Part shown: positions 27,879 through 37,060 of the stretch, in pieces | How the letters are laid out: every line of letters begins with the position of its first letter | How positions within the stretch are numbered: position 1 is the stretch's first letter | Assembly: GCF_022378355.1 (NCBI RefSeq) | Contig: NZ_JAKMAJ010000022.1 | Coordinates: 1-39,923, forward strand | DNA: 39,923 nucleotides | Reading direction: 5' to 3' | From: Brenneria bubanii | GTDB taxonomy: Bacteria; Pseudomonadota; Gammaproteobacteria; Enterobacterales; Enterobacteriaceae | The notes under the pieces: model-generated | Database searches by the model: none | Told to the model about the DNA's origin: nothing | The model's input: the letters and a program-made list of their open reading frames with translations, nothing else | Made by a program: the position numbers and the translations under genes

Positions 27879-29678
27879 TTATTTGTTGTCTTTGCCAACG
27901 TGAAGAATAGCAAGGAAGGCTTCCTGCGGTAATTCAACGTTGCCCACCTGCTTCATACGTTTCTTACCGTCTTTCTGTTTCTGCAACAGTTTTTTCTTAC
28001 GGCTGACATCGCCACCATAACATTTCGCCAGTACGTTTTTACGCAGCTGCTTAACGGTTGAGCGGGCGATGATGTGGTTACCAATCGCCGCCTGAATGGC
28101 AATATCAAATTGCTGACGAGGGATAAGATCTCTCATTTTCTCCACCAGATCGCGACCACGATATTGAGAATTATCCCGGTGGGTAATCAGCGCCAACGCA
28201 TCCACACGTTCGCCATTGATGAGAACATCAACACGCACCATGTCGGAAGCCTGAAAACACTTGAAGTTATAGTCCAGAGAGGCGTAACCGCGCGAGGTTG
28301 ATTTTAATCGGTCAAAGAAATCAAGCACCACTTCCGCCATCGGAATGTCATAAGTCAACGCGACCTGATTGCCATGGTAAACCATGTTGGTCTGCACGCC
28401 ACGCTTCTCAATACACAGCGTAATGACGTTGCCCAGATACTCCTGCGGCAACAGCATATGGCATTCGGCGATAGGTTCACGCAATTCCTGAATATTGTTC
28501 AGCGGCGGCAGCTTCGATGGGCTATCCACATGGACGATCTCGTCGTCGGTGGTTTCGATTTCATAAACAACCGTCGGCGCGGTGGTGATCAGATCCAGAT
28601 CATATTCACGTTCCAGACGCTCCTGAATGATCTCCATGTGCAACAGCCCCAGGAACCCGCAGCGGAAACCAAAGCCCAACGCCGTAGAGCTTTCTGGTTC
28701 ATAAAACAGCGAGGCGTCGTTCAGGCTCAGTTTACCCAGCGCGTCACGGAAGGCTTCATAATCATCGGAGCTGATGGGGAATAAACCGGCATAAACCTGC
28801 GGTTTAACCTTCTTGAACCCCGGCAAGGCTTTTTCCGCCGGCTGACGAGCTGACGTCAGCGTATCGCCGACCGGCGCGCCCAGAATATCCTTGATGGCGC
28901 AAACCAACCAACCCACTTCACCGCAATTGAGTACGTCGCGGTCAACCTGCTTCGGCGTAAAGATGCCCAGACGATCGGCGTTATAAACCTGACCGGTGCT
29001 CATGACCTTGATTTTTTCACCTTTCCGCATTGAACCGTTTTTAATGCGCACCAGTGAAACCACACCAAGATAGTTGTCAAACCAGGAGTCAATAATCAGC
29101 GCCTGCAACGGCTCTTCCGCGCTGCCCTTCGGCGGCGGGACATCCCGCACCAAACGTTCTAATACTTCGGGCACGCCAATACCGCTTTTAGCCGAGCAGC
29201 GCACCGCATCGGTGGCGTCAATACCGACAATATCTTCAATTTCCTGAGCAACCCGATCGGGATCGGCGGCGGGCAAGTCGATTTTATTTAGTACCGGCAC
29301 CACTTCCAGATCCATATCAAGCGCGGTATAACAGTTCGCCAACGTTTGAGCTTCAACCCCTTGCCCCGCGTCAACCACCAGCAATGCGCCTTCGCAGGCG
29401 GCCAATGAGCGGGAAACTTCATAAGAAAAGTCTACGTGGCCGGGCGTATCAATGAAGTTTAACTGGTAGGTTTGACCATCCTGAGCCTTATAATCCAACG
29501 TCACGCTCTGCGCTTTAATCGTTATACCGCGTTCGCGTTCCAGATCCATTGAATCCAGAACCTGCGCAGCCATTTCACGTTCGGTTAAACCACCGCAAAT
29601 CTGGATAATGCGGTCAGATAACGTCGACTTACCGTGGTCGATATGGGCAATGATGGAGAAATTTCGTATATGCTTCAT
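27879..29678 (-). CDS. lepA: Elongation factor 4 (LepA)
   Basis: A 599-residue translational GTPase that binds ribosomes and is linked to back-translocation or initiation quality. N-terminal G domain: [25 protein letters not shown] and NKIDLP. The characteristic C terminus ends KDNK with the [17 protein letters not shown] segment. I start it at the ATG at 29678, giving [12 protein letters not shown] as in E. coli; a longer reading frame to 29810 adds 44 unrelated residues. No strong ribosome site precedes this ATG. Confidence 0.97.
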   Translation of the reverse strand: MKHIRNFSIIAHIDHGKSTLSDRIIQICGGLTEREMAAQVLDSMDLERERGITIKAQSVTLDYKAQDGQTYQLNFIDTPGHVDFSYEVSRSLAACEGALLVVDAGQGVEAQTLANCYTALDMDLEVVPVLNKIDLPAADPDRVAQEIEDIVGIDATDAVRCSAKSGIGVPEVLERLVRDVPPPKGSAEEPLQALIIDSWFDNYLGVVSLVRIKNGSMRKGEKIKVMSTGQVYNADRLGIFTPKQVDRDVLNCGEVGWLVCAIKDILGAPVGDTLTSARQPAEKALPGFKKVKPQVYAGLFPISSDDYEAFRDALGKLSLNDASLFYEPESSTALGFGFRCGFLGLLHMEIIQERLEREYDLDLITTAPTVVYEIETTDDEIVHVDSPSKLPPLNNIQELREPIAECHMLLPQEYLGNVITLCIEKRGVQTNMVYHGNQVALTYDIPMAEVVLDFFDRLKSTSRGYASLDYNFKCFQASDMVRVDVLINGERVDALALITHRDNSQYRGRDLVEKMRDLIPRQQFDIAIQAAIGNHIIARSTVKQLRKNVLAKCYGGDVSRKKKLLQKQKDGKKRMKQVGNVELPQEAFLAILHVGKDNK

Positions 29679-29913
29679 TATAAAAATTTTTCTACCTTGA
29701 TATTCCTGAAATTCTTGCCGATGGGCATGCGCATTAGGTGAAAACAATCGCGATGAGCTTCCACCTGAACCGCTGCATTCTACATGCCGAACGTCCGAAA
29801 ACCTAGTCATGTCCAGCGCATTACTCCTGATTATGACGGTTTTATTCGCAATAGCGGAACGGCAGGATGAAAGAAGATATTAAATTGATGACAACGACTG
29901 AAAATAATGGAGA
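29679..29913 (-). promoter_or_regulatory. lepA leader region
   Basis: This gap between rseC and lepA should contain the lepA-lepB promoter. TAGAAT near 29780 on the minus strand is a possible -10, but no good -35 is visible. Nothing else is recognised. Confidence 0.35.
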
Positions 29914-30381
29914 TTACTCAGCGACATTTTTGATTTGCAGTACCTCGCCAGGCAAGGCGATTTGCAAAATAACAGGTTGATAATTAATATTTTTCCCCAG
30001 ATTTTTTCCCCAACTTCTCACCGACAAAAAAGCCAGTCCGCCGCCCAGTACGGCGCCAACAATAGCGGAAAGCTCATTGGTAAAAAAAGCCTGCAGTAGC
30101 GCCGCGCCCGCAAACAATCCCACTAGCGGAACGAAATAAACCATCACGGCAGATTGCAGCAAACGCGCCTCGGCAATACCGAGTTCAACCCGCTGTCCGA
30201 TTTGCAAAGGCTGTTTACAGTCTACCCGCAACAGATGTTCGGCTGGCGCGCCCAGTTGGTTCAGCACTCCGGTTCCGCACGTTGAGCGCGACTGACAGGC
30301 CCCACACCCCGAACGCTGTTCACAATGCAAGACGGCGACACCATCTTGCCATGAGACCACCGTCGCCCATTCTTTGATCAT
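29914..30381 (-). CDS. rseC: RseC, SoxR-reducing/sigma-E modulator membrane protein
   Basis: A 155-residue inner membrane protein of the RseC/MucC family. The N-terminal Cys cluster (CEQRSGCGACQSRSTCG) and two membrane helices (about 78-98 and 102-122) are typical. In E. coli it has a mild effect on sigma-E and takes part in reducing SoxR. It starts directly after the rseB stop and is the last gene of the rpoE operon. Confidence 0.93.
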   Translation of the reverse strand: MIKEWATVVSWQDGVAVLHCEQRSGCGACQSRSTCGTGVLNQLGAPAEHLLRVDCKQPLQIGQRVELGIAEARLLQSAVMVYFVPLVGLFAGAALLQAFFTNELSAIVGAVLGGGLAFLSVRSWGKNLGKNINYQPVILQIALPGEVLQIKNVAE

Positions 30382-31335
30382 TTATTGCGCCTTCAGAATA
30401 ATATTGTCTGCCACACGCTTAGCGGTAGCTGGCGGGAGTTCGCCAACAACGGTGATTTCATTATTATCGCGAAGCTCGGTATGTATTGTCCGTCTTCCTG
30501 TACGCACGGATTGGTCCGCTCGCGCTTCGGAAGATGCGCTGATATTGATGGAAAAACTAAACAGACCGTCGCTGTACAGACGCGTTTCAATAGGGATATT
30601 GACACCCGGCAACGTCCTGCGGTTGTGTGATACTTCTTTCATGCCCGCAGGCAGCCATCCAGGCGACCAGGCAAAATCTACATTTGATTGCGTAGGCGTT
30701 GGCAATACCGGCGGCAAGCTTATATTTTCCAGCGGACGCATGGCTTTAGCAACGTTATCATCCACGATTAGCGACGTCGCCAGAAATTGCTCCAGGCGTT
30801 CGCCGTTGCGATCCTGCAAATCAACCCGCAACGGCAGTTTAGACTCGGCGTCCATCCAGACCGCATAGCTGTAGCGAGTTGCATCCCTTGAGATAATCCT
30901 GACGCCGACGGCTAGGCGGTCTGCAATACGAACTCGCCCATCCGCAGGGATGAAATCATAATATTGGGCGATACTTTTGTAATCCGCATAGACCAACGAA
31001 GGTAGCGAGTCGACGATGTGATCGCTCGACAACGTGAACGGCTCAAGGTCTGAATCAAAATAGCTGATTTCATTTCCTCGCTGTACGATCTCGCGCCGAG
31101 GGCCATCCATAAAAACCAGTTGCGCCAACGACCGATTATTAATCACGGCGTGGCGGTATCGCACCGACTCAAATCCCTGACGAGTAATGTTAATGAAAGA
31201 AATTTCGTAATTTAATGCATGACTGGCTTGGTTCATTTGTTGCAACAACGCCCCGGACGCAGTCTGCGCCGGGGCGATGATGGAATAAAACAAACTGCCA
31301 ATCAGCAAACAGAAGGTTAACCAAACGCGCTTCAT
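30382..31335 (-). CDS. rseB: RseB, periplasmic regulator of sigma-E
   Basis: A 317-residue periplasmic protein with a signal peptide ending near APAQ. It has the two-domain MucB/RseB fold (LNYEISFINITRQGFESVRYRH-type start; YRV-like C-terminal domain with GWLPAGMKEVSH). It binds RseA and blocks its cleavage by DegS until lipopolysaccharide or misfolded porins remove it. The ATG overlaps the rseA stop by one base. Confidence 0.95.
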   Translation of the reverse strand: MKRVWLTFCLLIGSLFYSIIAPAQTASGALLQQMNQASHALNYEISFINITRQGFESVRYRHAVINNRSLAQLVFMDGPRREIVQRGNEISYFDSDLEPFTLSSDHIVDSLPSLVYADYKSIAQYYDFIPADGRVRIADRLAVGVRIISRDATRYSYAVWMDAESKLPLRVDLQDRNGERLEQFLATSLIVDDNVAKAMRPLENISLPPVLPTPTQSNVDFAWSPGWLPAGMKEVSHNRRTLPGVNIPIETRLYSDGLFSFSINISASSEARADQSVRTGRRTIHTELRDNNEITVVGELPPATAKRVADNIILKAQ

Positions 31336-31988
31336 TACCGAGGCTGAGTTCCTAATGATTGAGTTCCTGGAACCTGGATTGCAGCTTGCTGATCATCATG
31401 ATGCTGGAGTTGTTCAGCGTGCAAACGGCGCTGCAGTTCATAATCTTGCAGAATAGCGTTCAGGCGATTGCGCTGAGCATCAAATTTTTGTTGACCATTG
31501 TGTGAGGACACGCTTTCAGACGGCACGCCAAAGCTGACCGGAGAAGCAGTTCCCATCGCCGGCAACGTACTAAACGCGGCAGATTCCGCCATGCCATCCG
31601 TAGAACCCACGTGATTATAGTTTTGCACGCCAACGATAACGGCCAAAGATACGCAGGCGGCAACGCCGACCTGAGTCAACTGACTCGCCCAGGGTCGAAT
31701 TTTGTGCCAGAACGGCATTTGAGACCAACGCTCAGGGTGCGGCTGAGACTCTGGTTGCGCTTGCGGAACCAGACGAACGGGTTCGTTTTCAATCGCAGCA
31801 GCCACGCGGGCGGCGATATCAAGATGAATCACATTTTCACCTTCACCGATATCCCCACGCAACGTGTCGCGGATTAGATGATAACTTTGCCAACTTTGCT
31901 GCAACTTGCCATCTCGTGACAAGGAATTCAGCAGTTCGGAATCAACTGCCTCACCATCCATTAAAGCGGAAAGTTTCTCTTTCTGCAT
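31335..31988 (-). CDS. rseA: RseA, anti-sigma-E factor
   Basis: A 217-residue inner membrane anti-sigma factor. The cytoplasmic N-terminal domain (MQKEKLSALMDGE.. WQSYHLIRDTLRGD) binds sigma-E; one membrane helix lies at about 101-118 (GVAACVSLAVIVGV); a periplasmic domain is the DegS target. The ATG at 31988 with AAGGG upstream gives the same N terminus as E. coli RseA. A longer in-frame reading from 32081 overlaps rpoE and is rejected. Confidence 0.96.
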   Translation of the reverse strand: MQKEKLSALMDGEAVDSELLNSLSRDGKLQQSWQSYHLIRDTLRGDIGEGENVIHLDIAARVAAAIENEPVRLVPQAQPESQPHPERWSQMPFWHKIRPWASQLTQVGVAACVSLAVIVGVQNYNHVGSTDGMAESAAFSTLPAMGTASPVSFGVPSESVSSHNGQQKFDAQRNRLNAILQDYELQRRLHAEQLQHHDDQQAAIQVPGTQSLGTQPR

Positions 31989-32046
31989 ACCAACACCCTT
32001 ACTTTTGTCAAATCCATCATTAATCATGCGCCATGCCAGGAACAGG

Positions 32047-32622
32047 CTAACGCTGAATAAGCGGCTGTACTTTATTATCAATAGCTTCCCGGGCCCGGAA
32101 GATACGGGAACGAACAGTGCCGACCGGGCAATCCATGATGACGGCGATCTCTTCGTAACTCAGTCCATCTAATTCACGCAGCGTAATCGCCAGGCGTAAA
32201 TCTTCCGGTAAAGACTCAATAGTGCGGAAAACAATGTTCCTCAATTCTTCTGACAACATTAAATTCTCAGGGTTCGATATTTCTTTCAGTGCGCCGGCAT
32301 TTTCATAATTTTCTGCATCATTGGCGTCAATATCGCTGGAAGGAGGACGCCTTCCCTGTGCAACAAGGTAGTTCTTCGCCGTATTCACCGCGATGCGGTA
32401 TAACCACGTATAAAAAGCACTATCGCCGCGGAAAGACTCCAATGCGCGATACGCTTTGATAAACGATTCCTGTACTACGTCAGGCACATCCCCTTGGGGC
32501 ACGTAACGAGATACCAGACTCGCCACCTTATGCTGGTAACGAATCACCAGTAAATTGAACGACTTTTGGTCGCCTTTTTGGACCCGCTCAACCAGAACCT
32601 GATCTGCTAGCTGCTCGCTCAT
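32047..32622 (-). CDS. rpoE: RNA polymerase sigma-E factor
   Basis: A 191-residue ECF sigma factor for the envelope stress response. Region 2 contains DVPDVVQESFIKAYRAL and FYTWLYRIAVNTAKNYL; region 4 contains SYEEIAVIMDCPVGTVRSRIFRARE. It is held inactive by RseA, encoded just downstream. I chose the ATG at 32622 (MSEQLADQVLVERV), matching E. coli; GAGGAG lies 12 bases upstream. A sigma-E promoter at 32706-32733 indicates autoregulation. Confidence 0.98.
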   Translation of the reverse strand: MSEQLADQVLVERVQKGDQKSFNLLVIRYQHKVASLVSRYVPQGDVPDVVQESFIKAYRALESFRGDSAFYTWLYRIAVNTAKNYLVAQGRRPPSSDIDANDAENYENAGALKEISNPENLMLSEELRNIVFRTIESLPEDLRLAITLRELDGLSYEEIAVIMDCPVGTVRSRIFRAREAIDNKVQPLIQR

Positions 32623-32705
32623 CCGAGGTAATATCTCCTCAAACCGTTCTCCACACGTAAATAATACTGCCAGCCATATATAGTTGTCCCAGAGCAAGCT
32701 CAAGC

Positions 32706-32733
32706 TTAGAGCTGACATCCCATATAAAGTTCC
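32706..32733 (-). promoter_or_regulatory. Sigma-E autoregulatory promoter of rpoE
   Basis: On the minus strand GGAACTT (32727-32733) is followed by 16 bases and TCTAA (32706-32710). This equals the sigma-E -35 and -10 pattern and the spacing of the E. coli rpoE promoter as I recall it. The transcript would have a leader of about 75-80 bases before rpoE. Confidence 0.88.
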
Positions 32734-32739
32734 GGCCAA

Positions 32740-33072
32740 ACTATTTTATACCCGCTATCTTGCAAGTCGCGGGCGCGTCGTCTTGATTACGGGGCCCGTC
32801 GCTGGACCTCGCCCTTAATAAGGACCGCTGCCGGTAGCGTTCAAACGGGGCGCCAGGCAGACTTGATTTAACACGCCAGCACGCCGATTTTTTCTATTAA
32901 TCATCAAGCATATCAAATCGATCATACGATAAATCCGTTCCATTAGCACGAACCGGCCCGGTATGAAAGCGGGTATTTATACATCTTTACAGGACCGCAA
33001 AAATCAATACATGGATAAAACATTGAATGCTACCATCGATTCTCCACTTCTTTCTTACCTGACGATACGAAC
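32740..33072. promoter_or_regulatory. rpoE-nadB divergent gap
   Basis: No gene is seen in this 333-base stretch. Its rpoE-proximal part is GC-rich and its nadB-proximal part AT-rich. No NadR box (TGTTTA-N6-TAAACA) was found, and no confident nadB promoter was assigned. Additional distal rpoE promoters may lie here. Confidence 0.4.
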
Positions 33073-34674
33073 ATGCAATCGACCACGGAATACTCTTGTG
33101 ATGTATTGATCATTGGCAGCGGCGCTGCCGGGCTGTCCCTTGCGCTGCGCTTGGCTTCCCACGCAAACGTTACCGTTCTTAGTAAAGGTCCGCTGAATGA
33201 AGGGTCGACCTTCTATGCTCAAGGCGGTATTGCCGCTGTTTTTGATGAAACCGACAGCGTCGAGTCACATATAGAAGATACATTAATCGCCGGTGACGGA
33301 CTCTGTGAGCATGATGCCGTTGCGTTTATCGCCAGCAATGCCAAAAACTGCGTGCAGTGGCTGATCGAACAAGGCGTACTCTTTGATACGGAAACCAGCA
33401 ACAGCGGCGAAGCGCGTTATCACCTCACCCGCGAAGGTGGGCATAGCCATCGCCGCATCCTTCATGCAGCGGACGCCACCGGCAAAGAAGTGGAAAATAC
33501 ACTGGTACAGAAAGCGCGTTTACATCCCAACATTCGTATTATGGAGCGCTGCAACGCCGTCGATTTAATCACCTCCGACAAACTGAGCCTACCGGGAGAG
33601 CGGCGGGTGGTGGGCGCTTACATCTGGAACCGTGAACAGGAAGTGGTCGAGTCCTGCCGGGCAAAAACCGTGGTTCTCGCCACCGGAGGTGCGTCCAAGG
33701 TATATCAATACACCACCAATCCGGATATTTCATCCGGTGATGGTATCGCCATGGCATGGCGTGCGGGGTGTCGGGTGGCCAATATGGAGTTTAATCAGTT
33801 TCACCCGACCTGTTTATTTCATCCGCAGGCGCGCAATTTTCTGCTGACAGAGGCGTTGCGCGGTGAAGGCGCTTATCTTAAACGCCCCGACGGCAGCCGC
33901 TTTATGCCGGACTTCGACGCCAGAGGCGAACTGGCACCACGAGACATCGTCGCCAGAGCCATCGACCACGAAATGAAACGTCTGGGCGCTGACTGCATGT
34001 ACCTGGATATCAGCCATAAACCGGCGGAATTCATTAAGCAGCATTTCCCTACCATCTATGAAAAACTGTTATCGCTGGGTATTGATATAACTACAGAAGC
34101 CATTCCTATTGTTCCGGCGGCACACTACACCTGCGGCGGCGTAATGGTCGATCAACGCGGACATACCGATCTCGACGGGCTGTACGCCATTGGCGAGGTA
34201 AGCTATACCGGCCTGCACGGAGCAAACCGCATGGCGTCGAATTCATTACTGGAGTGTCTGGTATACGGTTGGTCGGCGTCAGAAGAGATTCTGCAACGCC
34301 TGCCGAAAACCGATCTGATTGAAACGCTTCCAGACTGGGATGAAAGTCAGGTTGATAATTCGGACGAACAGGTTGTTATCCAGCATAACTGGCACGAGCT
34401 AAGACTATTTATGTGGGACTATGTCGGGATCGTGCGCACCACAAAAAGACTGGAGCGAGCGCTGCACCGTATCAACCTGCTTCAGAATGAAATTGAGGAG
34501 TACTATTCGCACTTCCGCATTTCCAACAATTTGCTGGAGCTGCGCAATCTGGTTCAGGTAGCCGAGCTAATCGTTCGCTGCGCGTTGGACAGAAAAGAGA
34601 GCCGCGGATTACATTACACGCTGGACTACCTCGCCCAGTACGATGCGCCCAACCCTACGGTACTTACGCCATAG
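33073..34674 (+). CDS. nadB: L-aspartate oxidase
   Basis: A 533-residue FAD enzyme oxidising L-aspartate to iminoaspartate, the first step of NAD synthesis, together with NadA. The dinucleotide-binding motif is [18 protein letters not shown] (about 11-28). Other family boxes are [31 protein letters not shown] and [10 protein letters not shown]. Very similar to E. coli NadB but about seven residues shorter at the C terminus. The ribosome site before the ATG at 33073 is weak. Confidence 0.97.
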   Translation: MQSTTEYSCDVLIIGSGAAGLSLALRLASHANVTVLSKGPLNEGSTFYAQGGIAAVFDETDSVESHIEDTLIAGDGLCEHDAVAFIASNAKNCVQWLIEQGVLFDTETSNSGEARYHLTREGGHSHRRILHAADATGKEVENTLVQKARLHPNIRIMERCNAVDLITSDKLSLPGERRVVGAYIWNREQEVVESCRAKTVVLATGGASKVYQYTTNPDISSGDGIAMAWRAGCRVANMEFNQFHPTCLFHPQARNFLLTEALRGEGAYLKRPDGSRFMPDFDARGELAPRDIVARAIDHEMKRLGADCMYLDISHKPAEFIKQHFPTIYEKLLSLGIDITTEAIPIVPAAHYTCGGVMVDQRGHTDLDGLYAIGEVSYTGLHGANRMASNSLLECLVYGWSASEEILQRLPKTDLIETLPDWDESQVDNSDEQVVIQHNWHELRLFMWDYVGIVRTTKRLERALHRINLLQNEIEEYYSHFRISNNLLELRNLVQVAELIVRCALDRKESRGLHYTLDYLAQYDAPNPTVLTP

Positions 34675-34679
34675 CGCAT

Positions 34680-34720
34680 TCTGTTTATGCAGGTTCATCT
34701 CAGGAGCCTACATAAACAGA
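34680..34720. other. Inverted repeat between convergent nadB and trmN6
   Basis: TCTGTTTATG at 34680-34689 is exactly complementary to CATAAACAGA at 34711-34720 around a 21-base loop. The right arm is the last codons of trmN6 (LFM), just inside its TAG stop. No T run follows either arm, so it may be a bidirectional processing or pausing structure rather than a classical terminator. Confidence 0.5.
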
Positions 34721-35454
34721 TAAAAATGTTTTGTCAGCGACTGATAGGCTTCTGAATAGCCGTGTTCGGCATCACGCATCATCAATTGCTGAATCCGACA
34801 GTCCCCCGGCTGTCGGGATAACGCACACAAAACGCGGTGCGCGGGCCGCGAGGGTGATTCCGCCACATCCATTCGCAGGCGAATAAACCATCCCTGCCCC
34901 CCAGCCAACCACACAAAAGACTCAACAACCTGCATCGGCAACACGACGCAGAAAAGACCCTCTGGCGAAATCAGACGTTGCGCGCAATCCAGCAGCAACT
35001 CATGCGTCAGCGAGACGGTATAGCGGGCTTGACTGCGCTGCACCGTGCCGCAAGCAACCCCAGGAGTAAAATAAGGCGGATTACTGACAATAAGGGAATA
35101 GTCCGCGGATCGGTTCTCGGCAAACTTCACGATATCGTCAATATAAACCGTCACCCGCGCGGACCACGGCGACGCGGCAATATTTTCAGTCGCCTGACGG
35201 CCTGCGGCCGTATCCAGCTCAACCGCATCAATCCTCACGGCGTCATCTGTTCTCTGCGCCAGCATCAGCGCAATCAAGCCAGAACCACAGCCAATATCCA
35301 GCACGCGCCGCACGCCGGATACCGGAGCCCAGGCACCCAGCAATATACCATCGGTTCCTACCTTCATGGCGCAGCGGTCGTGTGCGACAAAAAACTGTTT
35401 GAAGGTGAATCCACCACGACGCAGCATCGGTTTATTATCAGATTGTTTACTCAT
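34708..35454 (-). CDS. trmN6: tRNA1(Val) (adenine(37)-N6)-methyltransferase
   Basis: A 248-residue SAM-dependent methyltransferase (YfiC/TrmM) making m6A37 in tRNA1-Val. SAM motif [18 protein letters not shown] (about 50-67) and catalytic SNPPYF (about 123-128) are intact; [20 protein letters not shown] is the family N terminus. I start it at the ATG at 35454 (MSKQSD) to match E. coli length; a frame from 35499 adds 15 residues. It is divergent from srmB. Confidence 0.95.
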   Translation of the reverse strand: MSKQSDNKPMLRRGGFTFKQFFVAHDRCAMKVGTDGILLGAWAPVSGVRRVLDIGCGSGLIALMLAQRTDDAVRIDAVELDTAAGRQATENIAASPWSARVTVYIDDIVKFAENRSADYSLIVSNPPYFTPGVACGTVQRSQARYTVSLTHELLLDCAQRLISPEGLFCVVLPMQVVESFVWLAGGQGWFIRLRMDVAESPSRPAHRVLCALSRQPGDCRIQQLMMRDAEHGYSEAYQSLTKHFYLFM

Positions 35455-35587
35455 TATGACTCGTTCCCGCTTAAAACCGTCGTAGCATAGGGTAAACATC
35501 TATACAGTAAAAGCGCGGTTGTCTGTTTAAACAGGTGAAGAACCCAGCCAATGCGTCTATAATCGGCGCCCCAAACAGAGGTAGACC
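35455..35587. promoter_or_regulatory. srmB-trmN6 divergent promoter region
   Basis: TATAAT at 35558-35563 is a good -10 for srmB, with a weak -35 (GTGAAG) at 17-base spacing. A perfect 12-base palindrome CTGTTTAAACAG lies at 35523-35534, just upstream of that -35, and could bind a dimeric regulator. AGAGGT precedes the srmB ATG. Confidence 0.55.
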
Positions 35588-36913
35588 ATGACAGCAACAA
35601 ATTTTTCCGAGTTAGATCTTGATGACAGCCTGCTAGACGCCCTGCGCGATATGGGTTATGAACGTCCGACGGCAATTCAGATGGCAGCGATTCCCCCGGC
35701 AATGGACGGCCGTGATGTGCTGGGATCTGCGCCGACCGGCACAGGCAAAACCGCCGCATATCTGTTGCCGGTTTTGCAGCATCTGCTAGATTTTCCTCGT
35801 AAAAAATCCGGGCCGCCTCGTATTCTTATCTTGACGCCTACGCGCGAACTCGCCATGCAGGTCGCCGATCAGGCGCGCATTATGGCCGCCCACACCCACC
35901 TGGATATCGCCACCATCACCGGTGGTGTGGCCTACATGAATCACGCTGAAGTATTTAGCGAAAACCAGGATATCGTGGTTGCCACGACGGGCCGTCTGCT
36001 TCAGTACATCAAAGAAGAAAACTTTGACTGCCGCGCAGTAGAGACGCTAATCCTGGACGAAGCGGACAGAATGTTGGATATGGGATTCGCCCAGGATATC
36101 GAACATATTGCCGGTGAAACCCGCTGGCGCAAGCAAACGCTGCTGTTTTCCGCTACGCTGGAAGGCGACGCGATTAAAGATTTCGCCGAGCGCTTATTGA
36201 ACGATCCCGTTGAGGTCGAAGCCGATCCTTCCCGTCGGGAACGTAAAAAAATTCTGCAATGGTATTATCGCGCCGACGATATCAAACATAAAACGGCCCT
36301 GCTTTGCCATCAGTTAACACAGCCGGATGTCACCCGCAGCATTGTTTTTGTCCGTAAGCGTGAGCGAGTGCACGAATTGGTCACCTGGTTACATGAAGCC
36401 GGGATTACCGCCTGCTATCTTGAAGGGGAAATGGTACAGGCCAAACGTAATGAAGCGATTAAGCGCCTGAGCGATGGGCGGGTAAACGTTTTGGTGGCGA
36501 CCGACATTGCCGCGCGTGGCATAGACATCAATGATATCAGCCACGTGTTTAACTTTGACCTGCCGCGTACCGCGGATACTTATCTGCATCGAATTGGCCG
36601 CACGGGCCGAGCTGGTCGTAAAGGGTGCGCGATCTCTTTTGTTGAAGCGCATGACCATTTACTGCTTGGCAAAATCAGTCGTTACCTGAATGAGCCGCTC
36701 AAGCCCCGGGTGATTGATGAGCTTCGTCCGACCACGAAAGCGCCAAACGCCAAAACAACGGGCAAGCCGTCCAAAAAAGTATTGGCCAAGCGGAAAGAGA
36801 AGCAAGAGAAAGAAAAAGAAAAAATCAAAGTGAAAGTGCGTCAGCGGGATAAAAAGAACATCGGTAAGCGTCGTCAGCCAGCCCAAAAAGCTGACGAATC
36901 CTCCGCTAATTAA
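35588..36913 (+). CDS. srmB: DEAD-box RNA helicase SrmB
   Basis: A 441-residue ATP-dependent RNA helicase acting in early 50S subunit assembly. Helicase motifs in order: Q motif (RPTAIQ), SAPTGTGKT at 48-56, PTRELA, TGG, DEAD at 157-160, SAT near 190, ATDIAARGID and HRIGRTGRAGR. The C-terminal tail beyond about 375 is Lys-rich (KRKEKQEKEKEKIKVKVRQ), typical for SrmB RNA binding. The ATG at 35588 has AGAGGT upstream. Confidence 0.97.
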   Translation: MTATNFSELDLDDSLLDALRDMGYERPTAIQMAAIPPAMDGRDVLGSAPTGTGKTAAYLLPVLQHLLDFPRKKSGPPRILILTPTRELAMQVADQARIMAAHTHLDIATITGGVAYMNHAEVFSENQDIVVATTGRLLQYIKEENFDCRAVETLILDEADRMLDMGFAQDIEHIAGETRWRKQTLLFSATLEGDAIKDFAERLLNDPVEVEADPSRRERKKILQWYYRADDIKHKTALLCHQLTQPDVTRSIVFVRKRERVHELVTWLHEAGITACYLEGEMVQAKRNEAIKRLSDGRVNVLVATDIAARGIDINDISHVFNFDLPRTADTYLHRIGRTGRAGRKGCAISFVEAHDHLLLGKISRYLNEPLKPRVIDELRPTTKAPNAKTTGKPSKKVLAKRKEKQEKEKEKIKVKVRQRDKKNIGKRRQPAQKADESSAN

Positions 36914-36925
36914 GCAACGGGTATC

Positions 36926-36953
36926 GCCGCGCGACTGACGGACGACGCGCGGC
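36926..36953 (+). other. GC-rich hairpin downstream of srmB
   Basis: GCCGCGCG (36926-36933) pairs with CGCGCGGC (36946-36953) around a 12-base loop, 13 bases after the srmB stop. No T run follows, so it may need Rho or act as mRNA 3' protection. Confidence 0.5.
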
Positions 36954-37060
36954 TGCTCGAATCAGAGTTATCCTGATCTCTTCATATAAGCGTCACAAGA
37001 TTAATACACAACATCGGCATAATTCTCTCGCTATTAATTCATTAACGGGAGAATCATGTT

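Noticed and set aside
29679-29810. N-terminal extension of lepA by 44 codons
   Set aside because: LepA begins with [18 protein letters not shown] across the family; the extension has no similarity to it.
32623-32739. N-terminal extension of rpoE by 39 codons
   Set aside because: Most of it lies at or upstream of the sigma-E promoter elements, and the start at 32622 matches the family.
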